Assembly (NCBI GenBank): GCA_902762435.1 | Contig: CACWOH010000004.1 | Location: forward strand, 1-64,000 | Source: an uncultured Bacteroidia bacterium | GTDB lineage: Bacteria > Bacteroidota > Bacteroidia > Bacteroidales > UBA932 | Direction: 5' to 3' | DNA length: 64,000 nucleotides | Shown here: positions 35,420 through 44,131 of the stretch, in pieces | Numbering within the stretch: position 1 is the stretch's first letter | How the letters are laid out: each line of letters opens with the position of its first letter | Program-made: the position numbers and the translations under genes | Notes under the pieces: generated by a model | What the model saw: the letters and a program-made list of their open reading frames with translations, nothing else | What the model was told of the DNA's origin: nothing | Database searches by the model: none

Positions 35420-37327
35420 TTACCGTTCAGTAACGAAGGCGAAAAAGCGGTCGACGTCCTTCTTGTCCGCGAAGCGGGCGATGTAGGCCATGTCGCAGAG
35501 ATCGTCGGACAGGGCGGCGGGCACGCGCTCGGCCATGCAGACGGCGTCGCCGTACCGGGCCATCACCTCTTCGTGGGAGTGCTTGTAGCGGTAGCAGTCG
35601 CGGCGGCCGGCGTAGGCACAGTAGTACTGTTCGCCGGCGCCCTTGCGGCGCTCGTCGAAGGCCACCACGTCCGCCCAGATCTGATAGACGTCCGTGCTGT
35701 GCGCGAAATTCATCATGTCCGGGGTGTAGCCGCCCGGCGGGCGCATGTTCACCTCCAGGCCCACATAATCGCCCTTCTTCCCGAGCCCCTCGCGGTCCCG
35801 GTCCAGCTGGAAGAACTCCAGGTGCACGAAACGGCTCCGGATATCGAAGGCCTTGACCGTGCAGCGGCCGATGGCGGCGAGCTTGGCGGGAACGGTCTTG
35901 TTGGTCCAGTAGCAGGTCTCCGAGTTGTCGTGCACGATTTCCATGATGGGCGTGGGGAAGACGGTGTTGTTCTCGAAGACGGGCTCCCCCTCCGCATTGT
36001 AGATGGCGTCGTAACTGACCAGCAGGCCCGTGATGAATTCCTCGACCACATAGCGGCCGTAGTCGTCCGGATGGTTCCCGAACCAGGCTTTCAGCTCGCT
36101 GTCGTCGTGGATCTTGGTCGTTCCGCCGGCGCCCATGCCGCTGTCCGGCTTGGCGATGACGGGATAACCGGTCTTCTTCACGAAGGCCTTCACCTTGGCC
36201 GGGCCTTCCGAGCCCTTGACCTGCCGCGCCGTGGGGATTCCGCCCAGGGCGTAGTATTTCTTCATCTCGGACTTGTTCCGGATGGAGGCGATGCGGTCCG
36301 TGTGCAGGCCGGTCGTCACGTTGAAGTCCGTCCGCAGGCGCGCGTCCTGCTCCAGCCAGTACTCATTGTTGGACTCGATCCAGTCGATCCGGCCGTATTT
36401 GTGGGCGAACCACGCCACGGCGCGGTACATCTCTTCGTAGTCTTCCAGGTTGTTCACCTTGTAATAGTCGGTCAGCGCGTCGCGCAGCTCGCCGTTCAAC
36501 TCGTGGTACGGCGCGTCCGCAATGCCCAGCACCGTCACGCCGTTTGCGCGGAGGCGCGAACAGAAGTGACAGTAGGTCTGCGGGAAATGCGGGGAAATGA
36601 AAATGACGTTCATAAAGGAATACACTTGGTTTTCGGCAGAAATCTGCCGCATCTGTCCGTTGGAAATCTCCCAGGCGGTGCCGAACAGGGTCTCCCGGCC
36701 GTCCTTGCACAGGATGTAGCCCCCGTCGGGGAAGGTATAGAAGGCGTGACGCCAGCTCTCCGGGAAAATGATGTCCTCGAAAAGGCGCCGCCCGTCGACG
36801 ACCGCGTACCGTACCTGGTCGTAATGCGGCACGATCTGAAGCCGCGTGAGCCCCAGCCCCTCCAGCCAGCGCGGGTAGGCGGGATCCACGGCCTCGCCGG
36901 GCAGTTCGGGATGGGAATAGACGCGGTCCGCGCAGTTCATCGAGCCCGCGCTGCAGCCCATTACCAGCCCGTCAAAGCCCTTCAGGAGCTCCCGGAGGCC
37001 GATTTCGTGCAGGAAACGGTTCTGCGTGGGCACGTGACCGCCGCAGAGCACGACCCAGTCCGCGCCGCGCACCAGCTCGCGCGCCAGGCCGGCGTTGCGC
37101 CGGTCCAGCATCGTCACGCTGGCGGGGGTGATGCCGGATTTGCGGATGCACGCCGACATCGAGTCCAGCACGTAGTCCGTGAATTTGCGGTCGTCGGGCG
37201 CCGCGCTCACCAGCAGCACGTGCGGATATAAAGGCAGGGCTGCCTGCACGGCGGCAAGCAGCCCGTTGTCTTCGGTAAACCGGTCCTCCCCGAAACGGGT
37301 CGGACTTCCAGTAAGGATCAGGGTCAA
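35420..37327 (-). CDS. Peptidase S51-like/ATP-grasp fusion protein
   Basis: The 635-residue protein joins two units. Residues 1-235 resemble peptidase E/cyanophycinase (S51), a glutamine-amidotransferase-like fold, with the nucleophile serine in GCSAGSMNCAD and CGGHVPTQN before it. From residue 239 (MNVIFISPHFPQTY) an ATP-grasp ligase begins, with GYPVIAKPDSGMGAGGT as the nucleotide lid and GLEVNMRPPGGYTPDMM as the metal end. In relatives I recall these as neighbouring genes. The substrate is unknown; an acyl-amide or peptide bond made by one half and cut by the other is a guess. Confidence 0.82.
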   Translation of the reverse strand: MTLILTGSPTRFGEDRFTEDNGLLAAVQAALPLYPHVLLVSAAPDDRKFTDYVLDSMSACIRKSGITPASVTMLDRRNAGLARELVRGADWVVLCGGHVPTQNRFLHEIGLRELLKGFDGLVMGCSAGSMNCADRVYSHPELPGEAVDPAYPRWLEGLGLTRLQIVPHYDQVRYAVVDGRRLFEDIIFPESWRHAFYTFPDGGYILCKDGRETLFGTAWEISNGQMRQISAENQVYSFMNVIFISPHFPQTYCHFCSRLRANGVTVLGIADAPYHELNGELRDALTDYYKVNNLEDYEEMYRAVAWFAHKYGRIDWIESNNEYWLEQDARLRTDFNVTTGLHTDRIASIRNKSEMKKYYALGGIPTARQVKGSEGPAKVKAFVKKTGYPVIAKPDSGMGAGGTTKIHDDSELKAWFGNHPDDYGRYVVEEFITGLLVSYDAIYNAEGEPVFENNTVFPTPIMEIVHDNSETCYWTNKTVPAKLAAIGRCTVKAFDIRSRFVHLEFFQLDRDREGLGKKGDYVGLEVNMRPPGGYTPDMMNFAHSTDVYQIWADVVAFDERRKGAGEQYYCAYAGRRDCYRYKHSHEEVMARYGDAVCMAERVPAALSDDLCDMAYIARFADKKDVDRFFAFVTER

Positions 37328-37332
37328 TCCGC

Positions 37333-39444
37333 TTAATCCTCGTCTTTCTCGGCGGCGGCGTACTCCGCGAGAAGCTTGTTCTGGACATCGCCCGGAACCG
37401 GCTGGTAGTCGGCGAACTCCATGGTGAAGGTCGCGCTGCCGGCGGTCAGGGAGCTCAGGGACGTGGAGTAGCGGTAGAGTTCAGCAAGGGGAACGCGGGC
37501 CTTGAGGATCGCGAAGCCCTTATCCGCACCCATCTCGCCCAGCATGCCGCGGCGGTTCTGGAGGTCGGACATCACGGCGCCCTGGTACTCGGCCGGGGTC
37601 ATCACCTCGACGTTGTAGATCGGCTCGAGGATCTTCGGACCGGCGTTGCGGAAAGCCTCGCGGAACGCGTTGCGGCCGGCGATGATGAAGGCGATTTCCT
37701 TGGAGTCCACCGGGTGCATCTTGCCGTCATAGACGAAGACGCGGATGTCGCGGGCGTAGGAACCGGTGAGCGGGCCTTCCACCATGCGCTCCTTGATACC
37801 CTTCAGGATGGCCGGCATGAAGCTGAGGTCGATGGCGCCGCCGACGACGCAGTTGTAGAACTCCAACTTGCCGCCCCACTCGAGGTCGGTGATGTCCTGG
37901 GTCTTGATGTTCAGCTGGGTCTCCTTGCCGCCGATCATGAACTTCGTGTTCAGCTCGCCTTCGGCCGGGCAGACCAGCAGGTGCACCTCACCGAACTGGC
38001 CGGCGCCGCCGGACTGCTTCTTGTGACGGTACTGGGCGCTGGCCACCTTGGTGATGGTCTCGCGGTACGGAACCTTCGGGGCGAAGAGCTCGACGTCGAG
38101 CTTGTACTCGTTGTTCAGCAGCCACTTGACGATGTTGATGTGCTGCTCGCCGTTGCCGCTGAGGATGGTCTGGCGGAGCTCCTTGGAGTACTCCACGATC
38201 ACGGTAGGATCCTGGGACGCGATCTTCTTGAGGGCGTCGCCGAGCTTCTGCTCGTCCTGCTGGACCTTGGCCTTGATGGCGCAGCGGTACTTCGGGGCGG
38301 GATACTGGATCTTGTCGTAGTTGATGCCGGAGCCCGGCAGGGAAAGCGTGGTGTTGTTGCGGCCGTTCTTGAGCTTGACGGCGCAGCCGAAGTCACCCGC
38401 GTGCAGGGAGGTGACGGGCTCCTTCTTGGTGCCGGCGACGGCGTAGATGGCGGACAGGCGCTCCTTGTTGCCGGTGGCGGGGTCCTCGAGGTCGAGGCCG
38501 CCGCTCACGGTGCCACTCATCACCTTGAAGTAGGAAACTTCGCCGAGGTGCTGCTCCACGTCGTTCTTGTAGATGAACAGGGACGGGGCGCCTTCGGGCT
38601 TGACATCCGGGGCGGGGGCCACCTCGCCGACGAACTCGAGCAGGCGCTTCACGCCGATGTCCTTCTTCGCGCAGACGCACAGGACCGGGTAGGCCTCGCC
38701 GGCGGCGATGCCCAGGTTCAGGCCGCGGTGGATCTCCTCCTCGGAGAGGTTGCCCTCCTCGAAGTACTTCTCCATCAGCGCGTCGTCGAACTCGGCGGCC
38801 TTCTCGATGAGGGCCTCGCGGGCCTCTTCCGCCTGGTCCTTCAGGTTCGCGGGGATCTCGAGGTCCTCTCGGGTGCCGTTGGCGTCCTTGAAGTGGTAGT
38901 ATTTCATCGTGAGGACATCCACGAAGCCGTCGAAGGAGGTGCCGGGGTTCACCGGGAACTGGACATAGACGGCCTTGCCGCCGATGGACTCCCTGATGGA
39001 GTTCTGGATGTTGTCCCAGTCGGCCTTCTCGCTGTCGAGCTGGCCCACGGCGATCACGAGCGGGAAGTTGCGGGCGTCGGCCATGCGGAGGAAGTTCTCC
39101 GTGCCCACCTCGACGCCCTGCTGGGCGTTGATCACGAGGATGCCGCTCTCGCAGACCTTCATGGCCGCGTAGGCGCCGCCGATGAAGTCGTCGGAACCCG
39201 GGGTGTCGATGAAGTTGATCTTCTTGTTCTGGAACTCGGCGTACAGCGGGGTCGCATAGATGGAGCGCTGGTTGAGCTTCTCGAGTTCGTCGTTGTCGGA
39301 AAGGGTATTCTTGTCTTCGACGGTACCCCTCCGGTCGATCACCTTGCCCTCATAGAGCATAGCTTCTGCAAGCGTGGTCTTGCCGGACTTGGACGCGCCG
39401 AGCAGGGCCACGTTGCGGATGTCTTTGGTTGAATAATCTTTCAT
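37333..39444 (-). CDS. EF-G-like translational GTPase (EF-G2 type)
   Basis: The 703-residue protein has the EF-G order of domains: G domain (P-loop GASKSGKTT at 16-24, DTPG G3 motif), domains II, III, IV and V. The G4 motif NKxD is changed to GQLD (AVGQLDSEKADW), and switch I is short. It resembles EF-G2 of Bacteroides, a second EF-G reported to support protein synthesis with little or no GTP use when carbon is scarce, rather than the canonical FusA. The start ATG follows a -7 box by about 45 bases. Confidence 0.87.
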   Translation of the reverse strand: MKDYSTKDIRNVALLGASKSGKTTLAEAMLYEGKVIDRRGTVEDKNTLSDNDELEKLNQRSIYATPLYAEFQNKKINFIDTPGSDDFIGGAYAAMKVCESGILVINAQQGVEVGTENFLRMADARNFPLVIAVGQLDSEKADWDNIQNSIRESIGGKAVYVQFPVNPGTSFDGFVDVLTMKYYHFKDANGTREDLEIPANLKDQAEEAREALIEKAAEFDDALMEKYFEEGNLSEEEIHRGLNLGIAAGEAYPVLCVCAKKDIGVKRLLEFVGEVAPAPDVKPEGAPSLFIYKNDVEQHLGEVSYFKVMSGTVSGGLDLEDPATGNKERLSAIYAVAGTKKEPVTSLHAGDFGCAVKLKNGRNNTTLSLPGSGINYDKIQYPAPKYRCAIKAKVQQDEQKLGDALKKIASQDPTVIVEYSKELRQTILSGNGEQHINIVKWLLNNEYKLDVELFAPKVPYRETITKVASAQYRHKKQSGGAGQFGEVHLLVCPAEGELNTKFMIGGKETQLNIKTQDITDLEWGGKLEFYNCVVGGAIDLSFMPAILKGIKERMVEGPLTGSYARDIRVFVYDGKMHPVDSKEIAFIIAGRNAFREAFRNAGPKILEPIYNVEVMTPAEYQGAVMSDLQNRRGMLGEMGADKGFAILKARVPLAELYRYSTSLSSLTAGSATFTMEFADYQPVPGDVQNKLLAEYAAAEKDED

Positions 39445-39490
39445 TTGAGTTATTTTGTATTAATTATTTAGTCCCGATTGGTCAAGTTTG

Positions 39491-39522
39491 CAAATTTAAT
39501 CATTTTTGCAGCCATTACCAAA
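39491..39522 (-). promoter_or_regulatory. Promoter of the EF-G2 gene
   Basis: On the minus strand a -33 TTTG (39522-39519), 20 bases and the -7 box TAAATTTG (39498-39491) are all present. The -33 box overlaps the end of the small gene at 39515. Confidence 0.65.
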
Positions 39523-39700
39523 TCAAAATGATCTCTTCGCCGCACAAGCCCGTCTCCCGGATCAGAATCTCGTCCAAAACACCGGGAACGACATGCAGGC
39601 GGCGGCAGCAGGCGGGAAAATCAACGGGGGCGTCCCCGCGGCGCGGCCGCTCCTCGAGCAGCCGCCAGAATTCCTTCAGGATCTTTTCTTCCGTTCTCAT
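39515..39700 (-). CDS. Small protein of unknown function
   Basis: A 61-residue frame beginning MRTEEKILKEFWRLLEE, with a helical N-terminal half and an RRLHVVPGVLDEILIRETGL end. It has a normal-looking amino-acid composition and a start ATG at 39700; a longer frame (to 39757) adds an unlikely N-terminus. The size and helices would suit a DNA-binding or toxin-antitoxin helper, but no motif supports this. It lies upstream of the EF-G2 gene on the same strand. Confidence 0.5.
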   Translation of the reverse strand: MRTEEKILKEFWRLLEERPRRGDAPVDFPACCRRLHVVPGVLDEILIRETGLCGEEIILIW

Positions 39701-39871
39701 ACCGTGTATCGTTTTTCGGGACAAAAATGCAGGAACGCTCCGGAAAACGCAACACATCCCAGGGGGTATGGCGGGGGTACAGTCTCAGAAATACTTGTTT
39801 TTTTTCATTTTTGTTCATTTTTTATGGACAATGTACCGAAAAACGGGCATAAGAATCCCGTCAAGCCTCCG

Positions 39872-39879
39872 TAATTTTG
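39872..39879 (+). promoter_or_regulatory. -7 promoter box (TAATTTTG), leaderless arrangement
   Basis: A perfect -7 match only four bases before the GTG at 39884, so the mRNA would begin at the start codon. Confidence 0.5.
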
Positions 39880-39883
39880 AACC

Positions 39884-40288
39884 GTGCTTGACGTCCTTCA
39901 TACCAGGATACGCGACGCCCGCGAAAAAGCCGGCCTGACCCAGGAGGAGATGGCCGACCGGATCGGTATTGGCCGCACCACCTACATCAATTTCGAGAAC
40001 GGACAGACGAACTTGTTCTCCAAGAACCTGCACAAGATGGTGGCCGTCCTGGGCGTTTCCGAGGAGGAACTCCTCTTCGGCCCCCGCCCGGACCAAGGGT
40101 TGCTGGACGAAATTTCGGGTTGGGAGGTCAGGAAACAACAGTTCATCGACGATTATGAAAATCGTCTGGCGGAACTGCGGGAACAATTGGAGGCCGCCCG
40201 GCGGGAGATCGCTAAACGGGACAAAACCATCGCCACCCTCTGCGATATCAACAAACACCTCCTGGACGAAACCAGTAAGCAGCGCTAA
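39884..40288 (+). CDS. XRE-family regulator with coiled coil
   Basis: The 134-residue protein has a helix-turn-helix of the XRE type at about 8-62 (AGLTQEEMADRIGIGRTTYINFENGQ) and a long charged helix at about 80-125 (YENRLAELREQLEAARREIAKRD) that should form a coiled coil. The start is GTG at 39884. It precedes rnhB by 31 bases on the same strand. Target genes are unknown; autoregulation is common in the family. Confidence 0.82.
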   Translation: MLDVLHTRIRDAREKAGLTQEEMADRIGIGRTTYINFENGQTNLFSKNLHKMVAVLGVSEEELLFGPRPDQGLLDEISGWEVRKQQFIDDYENRLAELREQLEAARREIAKRDKTIATLCDINKHLLDETSKQR

Positions 40289-40303
40289 TCCCGCTTTTTC
40301 CAC

Positions 40304-40311
40304 TATCTTTG
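40304..40311 (+). promoter_or_regulatory. -7 promoter box (TATCTTTG), near-leaderless
   Basis: A perfect -7 box ending eight bases before the rnhB ATG at 40320, inside the short gap after the XRE gene. Confidence 0.6.
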
Positions 40312-40319
40312 CGGGAACC

Positions 40320-40943
40320 ATGCCGCATCAACCCCATCTTCTTCCCTGTATGGAGCCGGGCCGCCTGGAGGCCGGCTGCGACGAAGCCGGGCGCGGCCCC
40401 CTCGCGGGCCCCGTCTATGCCGCCGCCGTCATCCTCCCCCCGGATTTCTTCCATCCGCTCCTGGACGACTCGAAGAAAATGAGCGAAAAGGCGCGGGAGG
40501 AACTCCGCCCCGTCATCGAGCGGGAAGCGCTCGCCTGGGCCGTGGAGGCCGTGAGCGCGGAGGAGATCGACCGCCTCAACATCCTCGGCGCGTCGCTGGA
40601 AGGCATGCGCCGGGCGGTCCGCAAACTCGCCGTACGGCCGGATTTCCTGCTCATCGACGGCAACCGCTTCCGCCCCTTCGACGGCTATCCCTACCGGACC
40701 GTCGTGCACGGCGACGCCACCTACGCCAGCATCGCCGCGGCTTCCGTCCTCGCCAAGACCTGGCGGGACGAACGGATGCGGGAACTCGCCCGGCAGTACC
40801 CGCAGTACGGCTGGGACCACAACATGGGCTATCCCACCCCGGAGCACATCGCCGCGCTGAAGGCATACGGCCCCACCCCGGAGCACCGGAAATCCTTCCA
40901 CCCCAAGGAGCTCGAGCCCAGCTTATTTCAGGAAAATGATTAA
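40320..40943 (+). CDS. rnhB: Ribonuclease HII
   Basis: RNase HII cuts RNA in RNA-DNA hybrids and removes single ribonucleotides. The 207-residue protein has the active-site motif GCDEAGRGPLAGP with D21 and E22, D113 (LLIDGN) and a C-terminal acidic residue near 150 (TWRDERM), and the basic SVLAKTWRD stretch. It is full-length. The ATG at 40320 is set by the family N-terminus and the promoter box. Confidence 0.94.
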   Translation: MPHQPHLLPCMEPGRLEAGCDEAGRGPLAGPVYAAAVILPPDFFHPLLDDSKKMSEKAREELRPVIEREALAWAVEAVSAEEIDRLNILGASLEGMRRAVRKLAVRPDFLLIDGNRFRPFDGYPYRTVVHGDATYASIAAASVLAKTWRDERMRELARQYPQYGWDHNMGYPTPEHIAALKAYGPTPEHRKSFHPKELEPSLFQEND

Positions 40944-40948
40944 ATTCG
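40941..40948 (+). promoter_or_regulatory. Possible -7 box (TAAATTCG) before the S46 gene
   Basis: One mismatch to TAnnTTTG, overlapping the rnhB stop and ending four bases before the ATG at 40953. Confidence 0.3.
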
Positions 40949-40952
40949 CAAT

Positions 40953-43064
40953 ATGAAGAAGTTTTTGCTTTCCCTCGCCACCGCCCTCCTGCTGATGCCG
41001 GCCACCCTGCGCGCCGACGAGGGCATGTGGCTGCTGCCGCTGCTCGAAAAGATGAACAGCGACGCACTCCGCAACCTCGGATCCCGCCTCACGCCGGACC
41101 AGATCTACAGCGTGAACCATTCGTCCATCAAGGACGCCATCGTCCAGTTCGGCGGCGGCTGCACCGCGGAAATCATCTCCGGGAGCGGCCTGCTGGTGAC
41201 CAACCACCACTGCGGCTACGGCCAGATCCAGGCGCTCTCCTCCACCGAGCACAACTACCTGGAAGACGGCTATTTCGCCATGTCCCGCGACGAGGAACTC
41301 CCCTGCCCGGGCCTGACCGTACGCTTCCTGCAGAGCATGACCGACGTCACGGACGAGCTCGCGGCCGGCAAGGACCGGCGGGAACTGATCGCCGCGGCGG
41401 AGCAGGAGAATCCCAACTGCCAGGTCCGCATCGTCAGCTTCTACAACGACAACGTCCAGTATCTGATCGTCTCCAAGATCTACCGCGACGTCCGCTTCGT
41501 GGGCGCCCCGCCGGCATCCGCCGGCAAGTTCGGCGGCGACACCGACAACTGGGAGTGGCCGCGCCATACCTGCGACTTCTCGATGTTCCGCGTGTATGCC
41601 GGGCCGGACAACGAGCCCGCCGACTACTCCCCTGCCAACGTCCCGATGCGTCCCCGCCAGTTCCTCAACATCTCCCTGAAGGGCGTGCAGGAAGGCGACT
41701 TCGCGATGATCATGGGCTATCCGGGCAGCACGCAGCGCTTCCAGACCGCCGCACAGCTCCAGAACATGCTGGACAACAACGACGTGCGCATCGCCGCCCG
41801 CGGGGTGCGCCAGGACGTCCTCTGGAAGGCGATGCGCGCCGACGACAAGGTGGGCCTGCAGTACGCCAGCAAGTACTCCGGATCTTCCAACGGCTGGAAG
41901 AAATGGATCGGTGAGAAGGAGGCCTTCGAGGCCCTCGACATCATCCCCCGCGAGGAGCAGAAGGAGCGCGAACTGACTTCCTGGATCAACGCGGACCCGG
42001 CGCGCAAAGCCGCCTGGGGCGACGCCATCGACCGCATCGCGGAGAACGTCGCCGCTACGTCCGCCACCCAGAAGGCCGGCAACCTGCTGAACGAGACCCT
42101 CGGCCGCATCGAGCTGCTCTCGTTCGCCGCCACCGTAGCCAGCGTGCCCGAGCTGATCGCCCGGATGAAGGAAATGAATCCGGACGCGCAGATCGACGAG
42201 CAGGCCGCCTACGCCGAGATCCTCGCCGAGGTGCGCGACGCCTACAAGGACTACAACGCCGACGTGGACCGCGACGTGGCCATCGCGATGATCGACCACT
42301 ACAAGGCGAACGTCAACCCCGCCGACGCCATTTCCGTCAAGGGCAAGAGCCTCCTGGCCCAGGATACCCGCAAGTTCGTGGACAACCTCTTCAAGAAGAG
42401 CGTCTTCACCTCCGAGGAGAAGATGATGGCGAAGCCGATCACGGAGAAACTGCTGGCCGCCGATCCGGCCGTCCAGTTCGCCAACGCCGTGACGGCGGCC
42501 GCCGCGCCGCTCAGCCAGGTGATCCGCGACCACAGCCAGGACCTTGCCGCCGCTTCGAAGGACTACGGCGCCGCCCTGCTCGAATGGAAGAAGGGCGAGC
42601 CCAGCTATCCCGACGCCAACTCCACCTGCCGCCTGACCTACGGTACCGTCAAGAGCTACGAGCCCAAGGACGGCGTGCTCTATAAGCATTACACCACCCT
42701 CAAGGGCGTGATGCAGAAGGAAGATCCGGACAACTACGAGTTCCGCGTGCCCGCGAAGCTCAAGGAGATCTACCAGAAGAAAGACTACGGCCAGTACGCC
42801 GACAGGAACGGCGAGATGGTGGTCTGCTTCCTGACCAACCTCGACATCACGGGCGGCAACTCCGGCAGCCCCGTGATGGATGCCGACGGCAACCTGATCG
42901 GCCTCGCCTTCGACGGCAACTGGGAGGCGATGAGCGGGGACGTCCTGTTCGATCCCGACCTGCAGCGCTGCATCTGCGTGGACATCCGCTACGTCCTGCT
43001 GATGATGGACAAGTATGCCGGCGCCGGCTATCTGTTGAACGAAATGAACCTGGTGCGCGAGTAA
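40953..43064 (+). CDS. S46 family dipeptidyl peptidase (DPP7/DPP11-like)
   Basis: The 703-residue protein has a signal peptide (about 1-21) and a chymotrypsin-like S46 fold: the histidine is H86 (VTNHHCGYG), and the serine is S637 (GGNSGSPVMD), with an aspartate in the DNWEWPRHT region. S46 enzymes are periplasmic or surface exopeptidases of Bacteroidota that remove dipeptides from oligopeptides. DPP7 and DPP11 differ in a residue near the C-terminus; which one this is cannot be said. The gene shares its stop with the mrp start (TAATG). Confidence 0.92.
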   Translation: MKKFLLSLATALLLMPATLRADEGMWLLPLLEKMNSDALRNLGSRLTPDQIYSVNHSSIKDAIVQFGGGCTAEIISGSGLLVTNHHCGYGQIQALSSTEHNYLEDGYFAMSRDEELPCPGLTVRFLQSMTDVTDELAAGKDRRELIAAAEQENPNCQVRIVSFYNDNVQYLIVSKIYRDVRFVGAPPASAGKFGGDTDNWEWPRHTCDFSMFRVYAGPDNEPADYSPANVPMRPRQFLNISLKGVQEGDFAMIMGYPGSTQRFQTAAQLQNMLDNNDVRIAARGVRQDVLWKAMRADDKVGLQYASKYSGSSNGWKKWIGEKEAFEALDIIPREEQKERELTSWINADPARKAAWGDAIDRIAENVAATSATQKAGNLLNETLGRIELLSFAATVASVPELIARMKEMNPDAQIDEQAAYAEILAEVRDAYKDYNADVDRDVAIAMIDHYKANVNPADAISVKGKSLLAQDTRKFVDNLFKKSVFTSEEKMMAKPITEKLLAADPAVQFANAVTAAAAPLSQVIRDHSQDLAAASKDYGAALLEWKKGEPSYPDANSTCRLTYGTVKSYEPKDGVLYKHYTTLKGVMQKEDPDNYEFRVPAKLKEIYQKKDYGQYADRNGEMVVCFLTNLDITGGNSGSPVMDADGNLIGLAFDGNWEAMSGDVLFDPDLQRCICVDIRYVLLMMDKYAGAGYLLNEMNLVRE

Positions 43065-44131
43065 TGGTGACGAAAGAAGATATTCTGCAGGCCCTGCGGG
43101 AAGTGCATCATCCCGGCAAAGGCGACCGCGACATCGTGGACCTCGGCATGGTGCACGACGTGGAAATCACGGAAGGCGGCGTGGCCGTCACCCTCGCATT
43201 CCCCAAGCGGCGGGATCCACTGGCCGAATACCTCATCGGCAGCACCCGGGCCGCCCTGGTCCGGCACCTGCCCGGGTCCGTGAAGTCGGAGGTCAAGACC
43301 GTCGTGGTCGAAGATGAAAAGCCGAAGAAAAAGGGCCTGGAGCTCGGCCTGGAGCAGCTGGCCGAGGTGCGGCACATCATCGGCATCGCCTCCGGCAAGG
43401 GAGGAGTAGGCAAGTCCACCGTGGCCGTGAACCTCGCCTGCGCGCTCGCCCGCCTGGGTTATCGGGTGGGCCTCGCCGACGCGGACGTCTACGGTCCTTC
43501 CGTCCCCGTGATGACGGGCACGGAAGGCGCCACGCCGGCCGGCGAAGCCGGGGAGGACGGGCAGGAAATCATCCTCCCGCTGGAGAAATACGGGGTGAAG
43601 TGGATGTCCATCGGTTATTTCGCCGCGCGGGGGCAGGCCCTGATCTGGCGCGGTCCGATGGCCTGCAACGCATTGAAGCAGATGATCCTGCAGGTCAAGT
43701 GGGGCCCGCTGGACTTCCTGCTCATCGACATGCCGCCGGGCACCGGCGACATCCACATCAGCCTCGTGCAGGACATCCCGATGGAAGGCGCCGTGATCGT
43801 GACGACGCCGCAGACCGTGGCCCTCGCCGACGTGGAGAAGGGCGCCGACATGTTCCGCAACGAGAACGTGAACCGGCCCATCTTCGGCCTGGTCGAGAAC
43901 ATGGCCTGGTTCACCCCGGAGGAGCATCCGGACGAGAAGTATTACATCTTCGGCAAGGACGGCGGCGAACGGATGGCCCGCGAACTCGGCATCGACCTGC
44001 TGGGCCGCATCCCGCTCGTGCAGGGCATCCGCGAGAGCGGCGATGCCGGCGAGCCGGTGGCCCTGGGCAGCCGCCCGGACGGCCTCGCGTTCGTGGAACT
44101 GGCCGGCAAGCTCGCTGAAAAACTCGGATAG
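43064..44131 (+). CDS. Mrp/ApbC family Fe-S carrier ATPase
   Basis: The 355-residue cytoplasmic protein has an N-terminal MIP18/DUF59 domain (about 5-80) and a ParA-like ATPase with the deviant P-loop SGKGGVGKST at 110-119, as in carriers that deliver iron-sulfur clusters. The C-terminal Cys-x-x-Cys of many homologues is missing here: the segment reads MAWFTPEEHPDEKYYIFG. The start overlaps the S46 stop by one base, and rsmA begins directly after its stop. Confidence 0.88.
   Translation: MVTKEDILQALREVHHPGKGDRDIVDLGMVHDVEITEGGVAVTLAFPKRRDPLAEYLIGSTRAALVRHLPGSVKSEVKTVVVEDEKPKKKGLELGLEQLAEVRHIIGIASGKGGVGKSTVAVNLACALARLGYRVGLADADVYGPSVPVMTGTEGATPAGEAGEDGQEIILPLEKYGVKWMSIGYFAARGQALIWRGPMACNALKQMILQVKWGPLDFLLIDMPPGTGDIHISLVQDIPMEGAVIVTTPQTVALADVEKGADMFRNENVNRPIFGLVENMAWFTPEEHPDEKYYIFGKDGGERMARELGIDLLGRIPLVQGIRESGDAGEPVALGSRPDGLAFVELAGKLAEKLG

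Noticed and set aside
39429-39938. A plus-strand protein over the EF-G2 promoter
   Set aside because: It overlaps the EF-G2 promoter and the small minus-strand gene, and its composition is not protein-like.
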